Positions 47,887-55,760 of a stretch of 58,728 nt of DNA are shown in pieces. Within the stretch, counting starts at the first letter, position 1, and every line of letters begins with the position of its first letter. The notes under the pieces are model-generated. The model saw only the letters and a list, made by a program, of their open reading frames with translations, made no database searches and had not been told where the DNA came from. Source of the DNA: Pseudomonadota bacterium (lineage in GTDB: Bacteria > Desulfobacterota > Desulfovibrionia > Desulfovibrionales > Desulfovibrionaceae); NCBI GenBank assembly GCA_023403845.1, contig JAEYDL010000031.1:1-58728 (forward strand). The letters run 5' to 3'. The position numbers were made by a program, and so were the translations under genes.

Positions 47887-48939
47887 ATGTCTTCTTCACA
47901 TCTGTTGCCGCATCGCCTGTCGGACCTCCCCCCCGAAGGGGCCAGACTCTGTCTGCGCGTACGCCGGTTTCTTGAGCGCCTTCTGCCTGAGGCGAGGAAG
48001 GCTTCTTTCATCGTCGCCTTTTCTGGCGGCGCGGATTCCACGGCGCTGGCGATCATGCTGCGGTGTCTCGGTCTTCCCCTGAGTCTGGCGCATCTGGACC
48101 ATGGGCTGAGGGCGGAAAGCGGCGCGGAAGCGTTTGCCGCTGCCCGCTTTGCGGAAGCGCTGGAGGTGCCTTTCCTGTCCCGGAAAGGCAATGTGGCGGA
48201 GCAAGCCCGGCAGGGGAGCATGGGACTCGAAGAAGCCGGTCGTCAGGTCAGGTATGCCTTTCTGGAAGAAGTGCGTGCCCGGCAGGGAGCCGACTGGATA
48301 GCCGTCGGACATCACCTGGATGATCTGAGTGAGGACGTGCTGATGCGGCTGATTCGGGGGGCCGGCTGGCCGGGGCTGGGGGGCATGCGGGCTCTGGACA
48401 GGGAACGACGGCTGATTCGCCCGCTGCTCGGACTGCGCAAGGGTGAGCTGCTTCTCTTTTTGCGTCTTGTTGGTGTGACATGGACGGAAGACGCCTCCAA
48501 CGAGGGTGATGCCTTTCGCCGCAACCGGGTCCGCCATCGCATAATTCCCCTGCTTCAGGAAGAAAATCCCGCTTTTTCCCGATCCATCGCCGCGCTCTGG
48601 GAACTGGCCCGTGAGGATGAGGTGTTCTGGGAGGAGCGGCTGAGACCGGTACTCGAACGGATTCGGAAGAGTGAAGACGGATTTCTGTTGCCGCGTTCGG
48701 CCTTCATCTCGCTGCCGCGGGCGCTGCGTCTGAGAGTTTTCGCCGCTCTGATTCGTCGACTGGGTGTGGGGCAGGCCAGGGCGGAAACCCTGTTCGAGCT
48801 GGATGCTGCCTGCATGGCCTCCCGCGCGACGAAGGAATTTCGTTTTCCCGGGGGCATTATTGTCCGTACGAACAGGGAAGGGCTCTTCGCCTCGCTGCGC
48901 GCCGGAAGCGGGAAGGGGGAACTCCCCTCGCTTTCCTGA
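47887..48939 (+). CDS. tilS: tRNA(Ile)-lysidine synthase
   Basis: TilS changes C34 of the CAU-anticodon isoleucine tRNA to lysidine so that AUA is read as Ile. The 350-aa protein has the PP-loop FSGGADSTAL near 44, LDHGLRAES near 74 and a GHHLDDLSEDVLMRL segment near 140. The C-terminal part is short compared with E. coli TilS (430 aa) but similar to many other bacterial forms. Confidence 0.93.
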   Translation: MSSSHLLPHRLSDLPPEGARLCLRVRRFLERLLPEARKASFIVAFSGGADSTALAIMLRCLGLPLSLAHLDHGLRAESGAEAFAAARFAEALEVPFLSRKGNVAEQARQGSMGLEEAGRQVRYAFLEEVRARQGADWIAVGHHLDDLSEDVLMRLIRGAGWPGLGGMRALDRERRLIRPLLGLRKGELLLFLRLVGVTWTEDASNEGDAFRRNRVRHRIIPLLQEENPAFSRSIAALWELAREDEVFWEERLRPVLERIRKSEDGFLLPRSAFISLPRALRLRVFAALIRRLGVGQARAETLFELDAACMASRATKEFRFPGGIIVRTNREGLFASLRAGSGKGELPSLS

Positions 48940-48961
48940 ACCTTCAGAGACCATTCTTCTC

Positions 48962-48989
48962 TTGCTATCATTCCTGTTTTTTTTATATG
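48962..48989 (+). promoter_or_regulatory. Candidate promoter of small envelope gene pair
   Basis: TTGCTA (48962-48967), a 16-bp spacer ending in a T run, then TATATG (48984-48989), about 70 nt before the next start codon. Confidence 0.4.
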
Positions 48990-49061
48990 AGTCGGTCATG
49001 AGCTTCGGAAACAGAACTGCCGCCCCGCTCAGCAGCAGAGGGGCAAAGGAGAGTTCGTATA

Positions 49062-49457
49062 ATGACGCGAATTGGCAAGGTGATCTGCGCGGCAGCGCTT
49101 GTATGCGGGTTGACCATGCCTGCGGTCGCCGCCGGCCCCGCGGTTCCTGATCTGACCGGCAACCATTGGCAGCATTCCGCCAAAAATGAAAAGTTGGCCT
49201 TTCTGTATGGAGCCTCCAGCATTGTCGTCATCGATCAGCTGATTGCTCAGAGGCAGGGGGTGGAGCCTTCACGGTTTGTCGCCGCGTGGATGAAGGCCTT
49301 TGGAGACTCCAGCCTGACGCAGGTACAGGAACGGCTTGATGCATGGTATGCGAGTCACCCTGAACAGGTCGACCGTGGCGTTTTTGACGTACTCTGGCAT
49401 GAGTTCATGGCTCCGGCCGTCGAGCCGGATTCGAAAAAAACAGGAGCAGCCCAATGA
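49062..49457 (+). CDS. Small secreted protein of unknown function
   Basis: The 131-aa product starts MTRIGKVICA after an AAAGGAG site. A signal peptide ends near residue 24 (PAVAA/GP). The mature part has GNHWQHSAKNEKLAFLYGA and VDRGVFDVLWHEFMAP and looks helical. I do not recognise a named family, though the SxxxKxAFLxG pattern recurs in small Desulfovibrio periplasmic proteins. Its stop overlaps the start of the next gene (ATGA at 49454-49457), so the two are coupled. Confidence 0.75.
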   Translation: MTRIGKVICAAALVCGLTMPAVAAGPAVPDLTGNHWQHSAKNEKLAFLYGASSIVVIDQLIAQRQGVEPSRFVAAWMKAFGDSSLTQVQERLDAWYASHPEQVDRGVFDVLWHEFMAPAVEPDSKKTGAAQ

Positions 49458-49693
49458 AACAAATTTTTGCCGTATTGCTGATCTGTGTTCTTGCCTTCGG
49501 AGCCGCCGGATGCACGAACATGACCAGAACCCAGCAAGGAGTGCTCAGCGGCGGAGCCGGCGGGGCGCTTGTGGGAGCCGGTATCAACGTTATCACCGGC
49601 GGTAGCGCAACGATCGGCGCGCTTGTTGGAGGCGGACTCGGCGCTCTGGCAGGCGGCATCTACGGGCACCAACAGGAGCAGAGTGGCTGGTAG
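49454..49693 (+). CDS. Glycine-zipper lipoprotein
   Basis: The 79-aa protein has a lipoprotein signal peptide with lipobox FGAAGC near residue 20. Two glycine-zipper helices follow (GGAGGALVGAGINVITGG, ATIGALVGGGLGALAGG), a pattern of YMGG/OmpA-linker-type envelope proteins. It ends in a short polar tail. It is translationally coupled to the preceding secreted protein and ends at a terminator; both are probably envelope or stress proteins. Confidence 0.8.
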   Translation: MKQIFAVLLICVLAFGAAGCTNMTRTQQGVLSGGAGGALVGAGINVITGGSATIGALVGGGLGALAGGIYGHQQEQSGW

Positions 49694-49745
49694 CCCCATG
49701 CCGTCATTCCACCCGTGTTTCCTGAAAGGAAAATGCTGACAGACG

Positions 49746-49779
49746 AACGGACAGGTACTCCCGGGGGGCCTGTCCGTTT
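49746..49779 (+). terminator. Terminator after glycine-zipper gene
   Basis: AACGGACAGG pairs with CCTGTCCGTT, followed by TCTTGC; a 10-bp stem with a GC-rich loop. Confidence 0.7.
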
Positions 49780-50040
49780 CTTGCAACTTCTTGCGGTGTC
49801 GAGAAAAGGGCGGTCCGTCGGGCACGGTGAGATCGACGAGACGAACGAGCGCAAGCACCCCGGATCGATTCCGCCCGGGGCCGGGCATCGCCATTCCGGA
49901 CGCGGAGAAAAGCAGAATGGGAAGCTGCCGGATGACTGTTCCTTTCGTCGTGTGCAGCCGGGTGTGCGGCAGCGACGACACAGAGAAGGGAACAGGCAAT
50001 TCATGCGCTTAACGGGACGGCAGGCGTGACGAGTCCGCTG
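49780..50040. other. Intergenic region upstream of the dxs stop codon
   Basis: Convergent space of 261 bp with no gene or motif that I can support. Confidence 0.45.
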
Positions 50041-51963
50041 TCATGACCGCAGCAGGTCCCGGAGCGCGGCGAGGATGCCGTCGGCGTCAAGTCCCAGATT
50101 TCCTCGCAGCAGGGGCTGGGCTCCATGTTCGATAAAGGCGTCGGGCAGTCCCATGCGCCTGATGTGCTGACCTTTCAGTGCGCCATTGTCCGAAAGCAGT
50201 TCAAGCACGGCGGATGAGAAGCCTCCCTCAAGCGCATTTTCTTCAATGCAGAGAATTCGGTCAAAGCGACCGGCCAGTTCAAGCAGTTGTTTTTCCGGCA
50301 GAGGCTTGACCCAGCGTGCATCGAATACGGCCGCTTCCAGTCCCGTTTCGGCGGCAAGTCTTTCGGCTGCGGCCTGTGCCGGCACGACCATGCTGCCCAC
50401 GGCAAAAATCGCGGCATCCTTGCCGTCCCGTATCAGCTCTCCCTTGTCCGGCGGCAGGGTGGGCAAGGTCAGGATGGATTCAACTTCGGGCAGAGGCCTG
50501 CCGGTGGCGTTGCCGCGCGGGTAACGGATGACCAGAGGCGAGCTGAGCGCCAGAGCCGTTACCATGGCCGCCCGCAGTTCAACCTCATCCCGGGGAGCGA
50601 TGATGCGCAGATTGGGAATATGCCGGAGGAAGGAGAGGTCGAACGCCCCGTGATGCGTCGAACCGTCTTCGCCGACAAGCCCCGCCCGGTCCAGACAGAG
50701 CGTCACCGGGAGATTCTGGATGCAGACGTCATGGACGATCTGATCGTAGGCACGCTGTGCAAAGGTGGAGTAGATGGCCACGAAGGGACGGAATCCCTGC
50801 GAGGCGAGTCCGGCCGCGAAAGTCACGGCATGCTGTTCGCAGATGCCTACGTCCGCGAAGCGGGCAGGAAAGTGTGCCTTGAAATGCCCCGTCCCCGTTC
50901 CGCTGGACATGGCCGCGGTGATGGCCACGATCCGGTCGTCTTCGCGAGCGAGTCGGCAGAGCGTGTCTCCGAAGACTTCGGTATATGTGGGCGGTGCATT
51001 CTCCGGTTTGGGAAGAGGTCGTCCCGTCTCCACATTGAATTTGCCGAGTCCGTGAAAGAGGGAAGGATGCGCCTCGGCTGGCGGATAGCCTTTTCCCTTT
51101 CGGGTGAGAACGTGCAGCAGCACCGGCTGATCGTCGATGGACGCGGCCATGCGCAGGTGCCGTTCCAGTTCCTCGATGTCGTGGCCGTTGACCGGGCCGA
51201 TGTAGTTGAAGCGCAACGCCTCGAAGAGCATGCCCGGCGTAAAGACCGTCTTCAGGCTGCGATGGGTCCGGTGGGCGTATTCCGCCATTTCATCGCCGAT
51301 TCCGGGGATGGACTTGAGCCAGTCCTTGACCTCGCGCCGGACACGGCGGGCCCAGCCGCGTTCCATGTTGCGGCTGAGGAAAAGGGAAAGTGCCCCTACG
51401 TTCTGGGAGATCGACATCTCGTTGTCGTTCAGGACCACGATAAGCCGGCGTCCTTGATCGCCCGCCTGATTGAGTCCCTCAAAGGCGAGGCCGGCCGTGA
51501 GGGAACCGTCTCCGATGACTGCAAGCACATGATTGTGCCTGCCCGCAAGATCCCGGGCCATGGCCATGCCCAACGCAGCGGAAACGGAGGTCGAGGAATG
51601 GCCGACGCCGAAGTGGTCGTAAGGGCTTTCGCTCTGCTTGGGAAAACCGCTGATGCCTCCGTATCGGCGCAGGGTATGGAAGGCCCCGGCCCGGCCGGTC
51701 AGCAGTTTCCAGGCGTAGCTCTGATGCCCCACGTCCCAGACGACCTTGTCTTCATCCGGATTGAAAACTGAAAGCAGGGCCAGAGTCAGCTCCACGACGC
51801 CCAGCGACGGGGCGAGGTGTCCTCCGTTGGCCGCTACCGTGTTGATGATGGTCTGGCGTAGTTCGTCCGCAAGGATTTTCTTTTCTTCGACGGACAGCTG
51901 CGCGACGAGAGAGGGCCGTGTAATTCGGGCCAGAAGGGGCGGTATCTGGGGTGTATCGTTCAT
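50041..51963 (-). CDS. dxs: 1-deoxy-D-xylulose-5-phosphate synthase
   Basis: Dxs condenses pyruvate and glyceraldehyde-3-phosphate, the first step of the MEP isoprenoid pathway. The 640-aa product starts MNDTPQIPPL; the frame stays open for another 93 codons upstream but those residues do not resemble Dxs. The TPP site is GDGSLTAGLAFEGLNQAGD with NDNEMSIS near 180; the transketolase pyrimidine domain has GICEQHAVTFAAGLA near 375. It ends the xseA-M23-xseB-ispA-dxs group. 200 nt separate it from ispA, with a strong hairpin. Confidence 0.96.
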   Translation of the reverse strand: MNDTPQIPPLLARITRPSLVAQLSVEEKKILADELRQTIINTVAANGGHLAPSLGVVELTLALLSVFNPDEDKVVWDVGHQSYAWKLLTGRAGAFHTLRRYGGISGFPKQSESPYDHFGVGHSSTSVSAALGMAMARDLAGRHNHVLAVIGDGSLTAGLAFEGLNQAGDQGRRLIVVLNDNEMSISQNVGALSLFLSRNMERGWARRVRREVKDWLKSIPGIGDEMAEYAHRTHRSLKTVFTPGMLFEALRFNYIGPVNGHDIEELERHLRMAASIDDQPVLLHVLTRKGKGYPPAEAHPSLFHGLGKFNVETGRPLPKPENAPPTYTEVFGDTLCRLAREDDRIVAITAAMSSGTGTGHFKAHFPARFADVGICEQHAVTFAAGLASQGFRPFVAIYSTFAQRAYDQIVHDVCIQNLPVTLCLDRAGLVGEDGSTHHGAFDLSFLRHIPNLRIIAPRDEVELRAAMVTALALSSPLVIRYPRGNATGRPLPEVESILTLPTLPPDKGELIRDGKDAAIFAVGSMVVPAQAAAERLAAETGLEAAVFDARWVKPLPEKQLLELAGRFDRILCIEENALEGGFSSAVLELLSDNGALKGQHIRRMGLPDAFIEHGAQPLLRGNLGLDADGILAALRDLLRS

Positions 51964-52091
51964 GCTGTTCCTGTATGCGTCGGACCCGGTTCCGGGAAGC
52001 TCCGGAAGGAATGCCTGAAAGGGAGAAGAGGGTCCTTTGGCGTTGCGAGGGTGCATACTAACGCTGGATTGCCGCTTTGGCAAACGGAAGT

Positions 52092-52133
52092 CCAACGCGG
52101 AAGAGCCGTTGGGAAAAATTCTTCCGCGTTTGG
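52092..52133 (-). other. Long hairpin between ispA and dxs
   Basis: CCAACGCGGAAGA and TCTTCCGCGTTTGG (plus-strand reading) form a 13-bp stem with one bulge and a loop of about 15 nt. No T run follows, so it does not look like a terminator. It may be an mRNA processing or stabilising element, or a protein-binding site. Confidence 0.5.
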
Positions 52134-52162
52134 AACCCGTCGGGATATATGTTTTTTGTAGC

Positions 52163-53065
52163 TTAGTTTCTGCGATCCACCAGCATGATGGCAAGTCCGC
52201 GCAGAAAGGCTGCATCGGAACCGGAAAAGTCCGCAAGCGCATCGGAAGCCTGACGCGCGTGCTTCAGGGCCAGCTCCCGACTGCGTTCCAGCCCTATCAG
52301 AGAAGGATAGGTGGTCTTGCCCTTTTCGGCATCGCTTCCGATAGGTTTGCCAAGAGTTGCCGTATCGGCCGTTTCGTCCAGAATGTCGTCCACAATCTGG
52401 AAGGTGACGCCCAGTGCCTCCCCATAGGCCCGCAGCGCTTCCACACCCTGTTCCGAAGCTCCGGCCAGCAGGCCGCCGGTGACGCAGGCCGCCCGGAACA
52501 TGGCCCCCGTTTTCAGGGCGTGCAGGGTACGGAGCGTCTCAAGGGGAACCCCGGCCTTGCCTGTGCATTCCATATCCAGGATCTGACCTCCCACCATGCC
52601 CGCGGCGCCCGCCGAGGTCGCGGCTTCGCGAATGGCGGGAATCAGGTGGGAAGGGGGAAGATCGCAGGAAGCCATGAAGCCGAAGGCGTCCGTGAGCAGG
52701 GCATCGCCCGCCAGAATGGCAGTAGCTTCGTCAAAGGCCTTATGGCATGAAGGGCGGCCCCGGCGGAGGTCATCGTCGTCCATGGCCGGCAGGTCGTCGT
52801 GGATCAGGGAGTAGGTGTGGATCATTTCCAGAGCACAGGCAAAGGGCAGGACCTTCTCCACGGAGAGGCCAAAAAGGGATGCGGTGGACAGACACAGAAT
52901 CGGTCGCAGTCGCTTGCCTCCGGCCAGAAGGCTGTAGTTCATGGCGTCGCGCAGACGCTTTGGGGCGGGGACGGAGTCGAGGCAGGAGGCAAGCCAGCCT
53001 TCAACCAGTTGTCCCCGGCAGGACAGAAGTTCCCCGACTTCGTTCGGTGTCAGCGGCGTGTTCAT
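52163..53065 (-). CDS. ispA: Polyprenyl synthetase, farnesyl diphosphate synthase type
   Basis: IspA extends DMAPP with IPP to C10 or C15 diphosphate. The 300-aa protein has GGKRLRP near 49, the first aspartate-rich motif DDLPAMDDDDLRRG near 92 and the second DDILDETAD near 234. The five-Asp first motif with two residues between fits short-chain bacterial FPP synthases. Its ATG overlaps the xseB stop by 4 nt, the classic xseB-ispA-dxs arrangement. Confidence 0.93.
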   Translation of the reverse strand: MNTPLTPNEVGELLSCRGQLVEGWLASCLDSVPAPKRLRDAMNYSLLAGGKRLRPILCLSTASLFGLSVEKVLPFACALEMIHTYSLIHDDLPAMDDDDLRRGRPSCHKAFDEATAILAGDALLTDAFGFMASCDLPPSHLIPAIREAATSAGAAGMVGGQILDMECTGKAGVPLETLRTLHALKTGAMFRAACVTGGLLAGASEQGVEALRAYGEALGVTFQIVDDILDETADTATLGKPIGSDAEKGKTTYPSLIGLERSRELALKHARQASDALADFSGSDAAFLRGLAIMLVDRRN

Positions 53066-53310
53066 TTTTCCTCTCCTGTTTCGTCCAGCGCCCGTTCGTC
53101 AAAGGGCTCTTCCGTGCCCGTTTCGGTGAGAATCCGGACTTCATTGCGGGCTTTTTCCAGCTGTTCCCGGCAGGCGCGGGACAGTTCCAGCCCTTCCTTG
53201 TACAGCTTGACGCTGGCCTCCAGTTCCAGATCGCCGCCCTCAAGCGCTGTGACCACGTCCTGAAGTCGGCGCAGTCGTTCTTCAAAGGTCGGGACTTTTT
53301 TTGCTGACAT
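53062..53310 (-). CDS. xseB: Exodeoxyribonuclease VII small subunit
   Basis: The 82-aa protein starts MSAKKVPTFE and has the XseB core FEERLRRLQDVVTALEGGDLELEASVKLYKEG, a helical hairpin. It pairs with XseA from the same strand 0.9 kb upstream. The C-terminal tail is acidic. Confidence 0.93.
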   Translation of the reverse strand: MSAKKVPTFEERLRRLQDVVTALEGGDLELEASVKLYKEGLELSRACREQLEKARNEVRILTETGTEEPFDERALDETGEEK

Positions 53311-53324
53311 GCGTACCTCGCCAG

Positions 53325-54176
53325 TTACTGTTTGGGGAAGAGGGAAAGAGGATCTACCGCCTGGCCCAGAATATTCAATCCCAGATGCAGATGCGGACCG
53401 GTAACGCGCCCCGTCGCCCCGGACAGGCCAATCTGCTGACCGGCGGTCACCCTGTCGCCGGGGTGAACGTCGAGGCGCGACATGTGGGCATAGCTGCTGA
53501 CGGCTCCCAGACCATGGTCGATAAAGACTACGTTGCCGGAGTAATACATGTTTTCCGCGATAGCTACCCGACCGTCGGCCAGAGCCAGAATCGGGGTTCC
53601 CTGCGGGGCGCGCAGATCCACGCCCCGGTGATAGGAGCGCACCTCTCCGTTAAAGATGCGCTTGCCCCCGAAGGCGCTGGTGACTACGCCGGGCACAGGA
53701 CGCTGGAAAGGCCCGTGCCAGTAACGCTCCGGCGAGATGCGGCTTAGAACGGCGGCTGTCTTTTTGCGGTCGGCAGCGATCCTGTCGAGAGTTTCTCCGG
53801 GAGGAGTCACATAATTTTTGTTGACTGAAATGTTCTGTCGGGGCCAGTCGATTTTCTTGACGCGGATTGTAGCGTCCGTCTTGAGCTTTTCCGCATAGGC
53901 CCGGACGAGCATGTTCTTGCTGGCGTTGACGGGGACGGGAAGAAGGATGGACGCCTCCCAGTGCTTGCGTGCGGGAACCACGGGAGCCTTGATGCTTTTG
54001 CCCTGCCAGACGAAAGTGACTGCCGGAACCGGCTTGTTCAGAACGGCGGTGATCTGTATGGCCGTTCCCTGTTCAGCCGTGGCAGGAGCAAGGAGGGTGA
54101 TGTCTTTGGCGAGAGCCGGAATGGCCAGCAGAAGAAGGGCGGCAAGAACAAGTCCAGAAGTGTGAAAAGCGCGCAT
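53325..54176 (-). CDS. M23 family metallopeptidase (LytM type)
   Basis: The 283-aa protein has a signal peptide ending near residue 23 (AIPALA/KD), then a beta-rich domain and a C-terminal LytM domain from about 165. Zinc ligands appear in SYHRGVDLRAP near 187 and the HLHLG motif near 264, so the site looks active. It should cut or bind peptidoglycan peptides in the periplasm. It is inserted between xseA (1-nt gap) and xseB in the operon. Confidence 0.9.
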   Translation of the reverse strand: MRAFHTSGLVLAALLLLAIPALAKDITLLAPATAEQGTAIQITAVLNKPVPAVTFVWQGKSIKAPVVPARKHWEASILLPVPVNASKNMLVRAYAEKLKTDATIRVKKIDWPRQNISVNKNYVTPPGETLDRIAADRKKTAAVLSRISPERYWHGPFQRPVPGVVTSAFGGKRIFNGEVRSYHRGVDLRAPQGTPILALADGRVAIAENMYYSGNVVFIDHGLGAVSSYAHMSRLDVHPGDRVTAGQQIGLSGATGRVTGPHLHLGLNILGQAVDPLSLFPKQ

Positions 54177-54177
54177 G

Positions 54178-55638
54178 TCAGTCTCCTGATGAGCGGACGG
54201 CGGTTATCCGGGCATCGGCCTCGCCGTCGCGGATTTTTACGGTCAGCTGCATGCCGGGTTCAAGATCCCGGACGCTGCGCACGAAATGCCCGTCGGAAGT
54301 GAGCGCGCAGGCATAACCTCTGGCCAAAGGCCCTTCCGGGTCCAGCGCAGCGAGCCTCAGTTCACAACGCTCAAGCTGATGGCCGATACGTTCGAGCCGG
54401 AGAGGCAAGCCGGTGTGCAGCCGGGTTTCAGCAAGCAGCAAGACCTGATTCCGGCGTTTTTCAAGAGCCGACTGCCCCTGTTCGAGACGAAGAGCAAGGG
54501 CGTCGAGCCGTGCCCGCAGCAGATCAGGTCTGTCGCTCGCCGCATGGCGGCGTACCGCGGCGTTCAGTCCGGAGAGCAGGGCGTCCGCCTTTGCCAGGGT
54601 CCGGTCCTGCGCCGCAACGAGACGCCGGAGCAGGCTGTCAAAACGTTCTTCCATGCGGGCCAGCCCCCTTTCGGGCGACAGCCAGCGCAGGGCGCGAAAC
54701 GAGGTGGTCAGCTTGCGTTCGTGGTCATCCAGCCGCAGATTCAGAGCAGAGGAACAGCGGGCTTCCAGATCGTCCACGAGCTGCATGTACCACTGTCGTT
54801 CGGGCCAGAGCAACTGGGCCGCATGGCTCGGTGTCGCCGCGCGCAGGTCGGCTACCATGTCAGCGATGGAAGTGTCCACCTCATGTCCGATGCCCGCCAG
54901 AACAGGGATAGCCGAGTCATGAACGGCATCCGCGACGCGCTCGTCGTTAAAGGCCCACAGGTCCTGCAGCGAACCCCCTCCCCGGATGAGGACGAGCACT
55001 TCGGCCCAGCCTTCCCGATTTTCGGCGGCGATGGCATCCACGATTCGAGGCGGCGCTTCGTCCCCCTGCACGGGGACCGGGTGGATTCGGATAGCGCTGC
55101 CGGTCCCCCGTTCTCCGGACAGCCGGAGAAAGTCCCTGATGGCCGCGCCGCGGGGAGCGGTGATTACCGTGATCCGGCGCGGATGCTCGGGGAGCGGGCG
55201 TTTGCGCTCCAGGCTGAAGTAGCCCTTGGCATCCAGTTTGCGACGCAGGGCTTCCAGTGCCAGATGGAGCTGGCCTTCTCCGCTGTCCTGTACCAGCTCT
55301 ACCACAAGCTGATAGCCGCCGCGAGGAGCATAGACGGTAAGACGGCCCGCGCAGATGACCTGCTGGCCGTTGCGCAGCGTGCCCGCGAGGCTGAGGCGGG
55401 GACCGTTCTCGAAGACTTCTCCGGTCAGGGGATCGAAGGTTTCGCGCTCGCGCTGATTGCCCTTGAACCAGACGGCCTGAAGCTGCGCGTTTTCATCCTT
55501 CAGCGAAAAGTAGACATGGCCTGATGCCGGGCGGGATACGTTGGTGACTTCTCCCTGAACCCAGACGTAGGGAAAGCCGGCTTCCACGGCGTGCTTGATC
55601 TGGGCGGTAAGCTGACGAACGGTGAGAATGACCGACAT
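54178..55638 (-). CDS. xseA: Exodeoxyribonuclease VII large subunit
   Basis: XseA is the catalytic subunit that degrades single-stranded DNA. The 486-aa product starts MSVILTVRQL, chosen because GGAG lies just upstream and the OB-fold VWVQGEVTNVSRPASGHVYFSLKD begins near residue 25. The catalytic core has ITAPRGAAIRDFLR near 156, RGGGSLQDLWAFNDE near 220 and GIGHEVDTSIADMVAD near 253. A long coiled coil follows. It is the first gene of its operon. Confidence 0.95.
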   Translation of the reverse strand: MSVILTVRQLTAQIKHAVEAGFPYVWVQGEVTNVSRPASGHVYFSLKDENAQLQAVWFKGNQRERETFDPLTGEVFENGPRLSLAGTLRNGQQVICAGRLTVYAPRGGYQLVVELVQDSGEGQLHLALEALRRKLDAKGYFSLERKRPLPEHPRRITVITAPRGAAIRDFLRLSGERGTGSAIRIHPVPVQGDEAPPRIVDAIAAENREGWAEVLVLIRGGGSLQDLWAFNDERVADAVHDSAIPVLAGIGHEVDTSIADMVADLRAATPSHAAQLLWPERQWYMQLVDDLEARCSSALNLRLDDHERKLTTSFRALRWLSPERGLARMEERFDSLLRRLVAAQDRTLAKADALLSGLNAAVRRHAASDRPDLLRARLDALALRLEQGQSALEKRRNQVLLLAETRLHTGLPLRLERIGHQLERCELRLAALDPEGPLARGYACALTSDGHFVRSVRDLEPGMQLTVKIRDGEADARITAVRSSGD

Positions 55639-55760
55639 GGCAGGCTCCGGAAAACCGGTTTTGGGCGGGAGACGACCGTACCTGCTTGAACGGTCGGGCT
55701 GTACAGGAGGGGAAGATTGCACGGCGGCTTTCGCCGCCGCGCGGAATGACGGAACGGGAG

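Noticed and set aside
50287..51771. Long plus-strand frame opposite dxs
   Set aside because: Antisense to a complete Dxs; no start signal or family match.
51964..52242. N-terminal extension of Dxs in the same frame
   Set aside because: The residues do not resemble Dxs, include the hairpin region, and a better ATG with AGGA lies at 51963.
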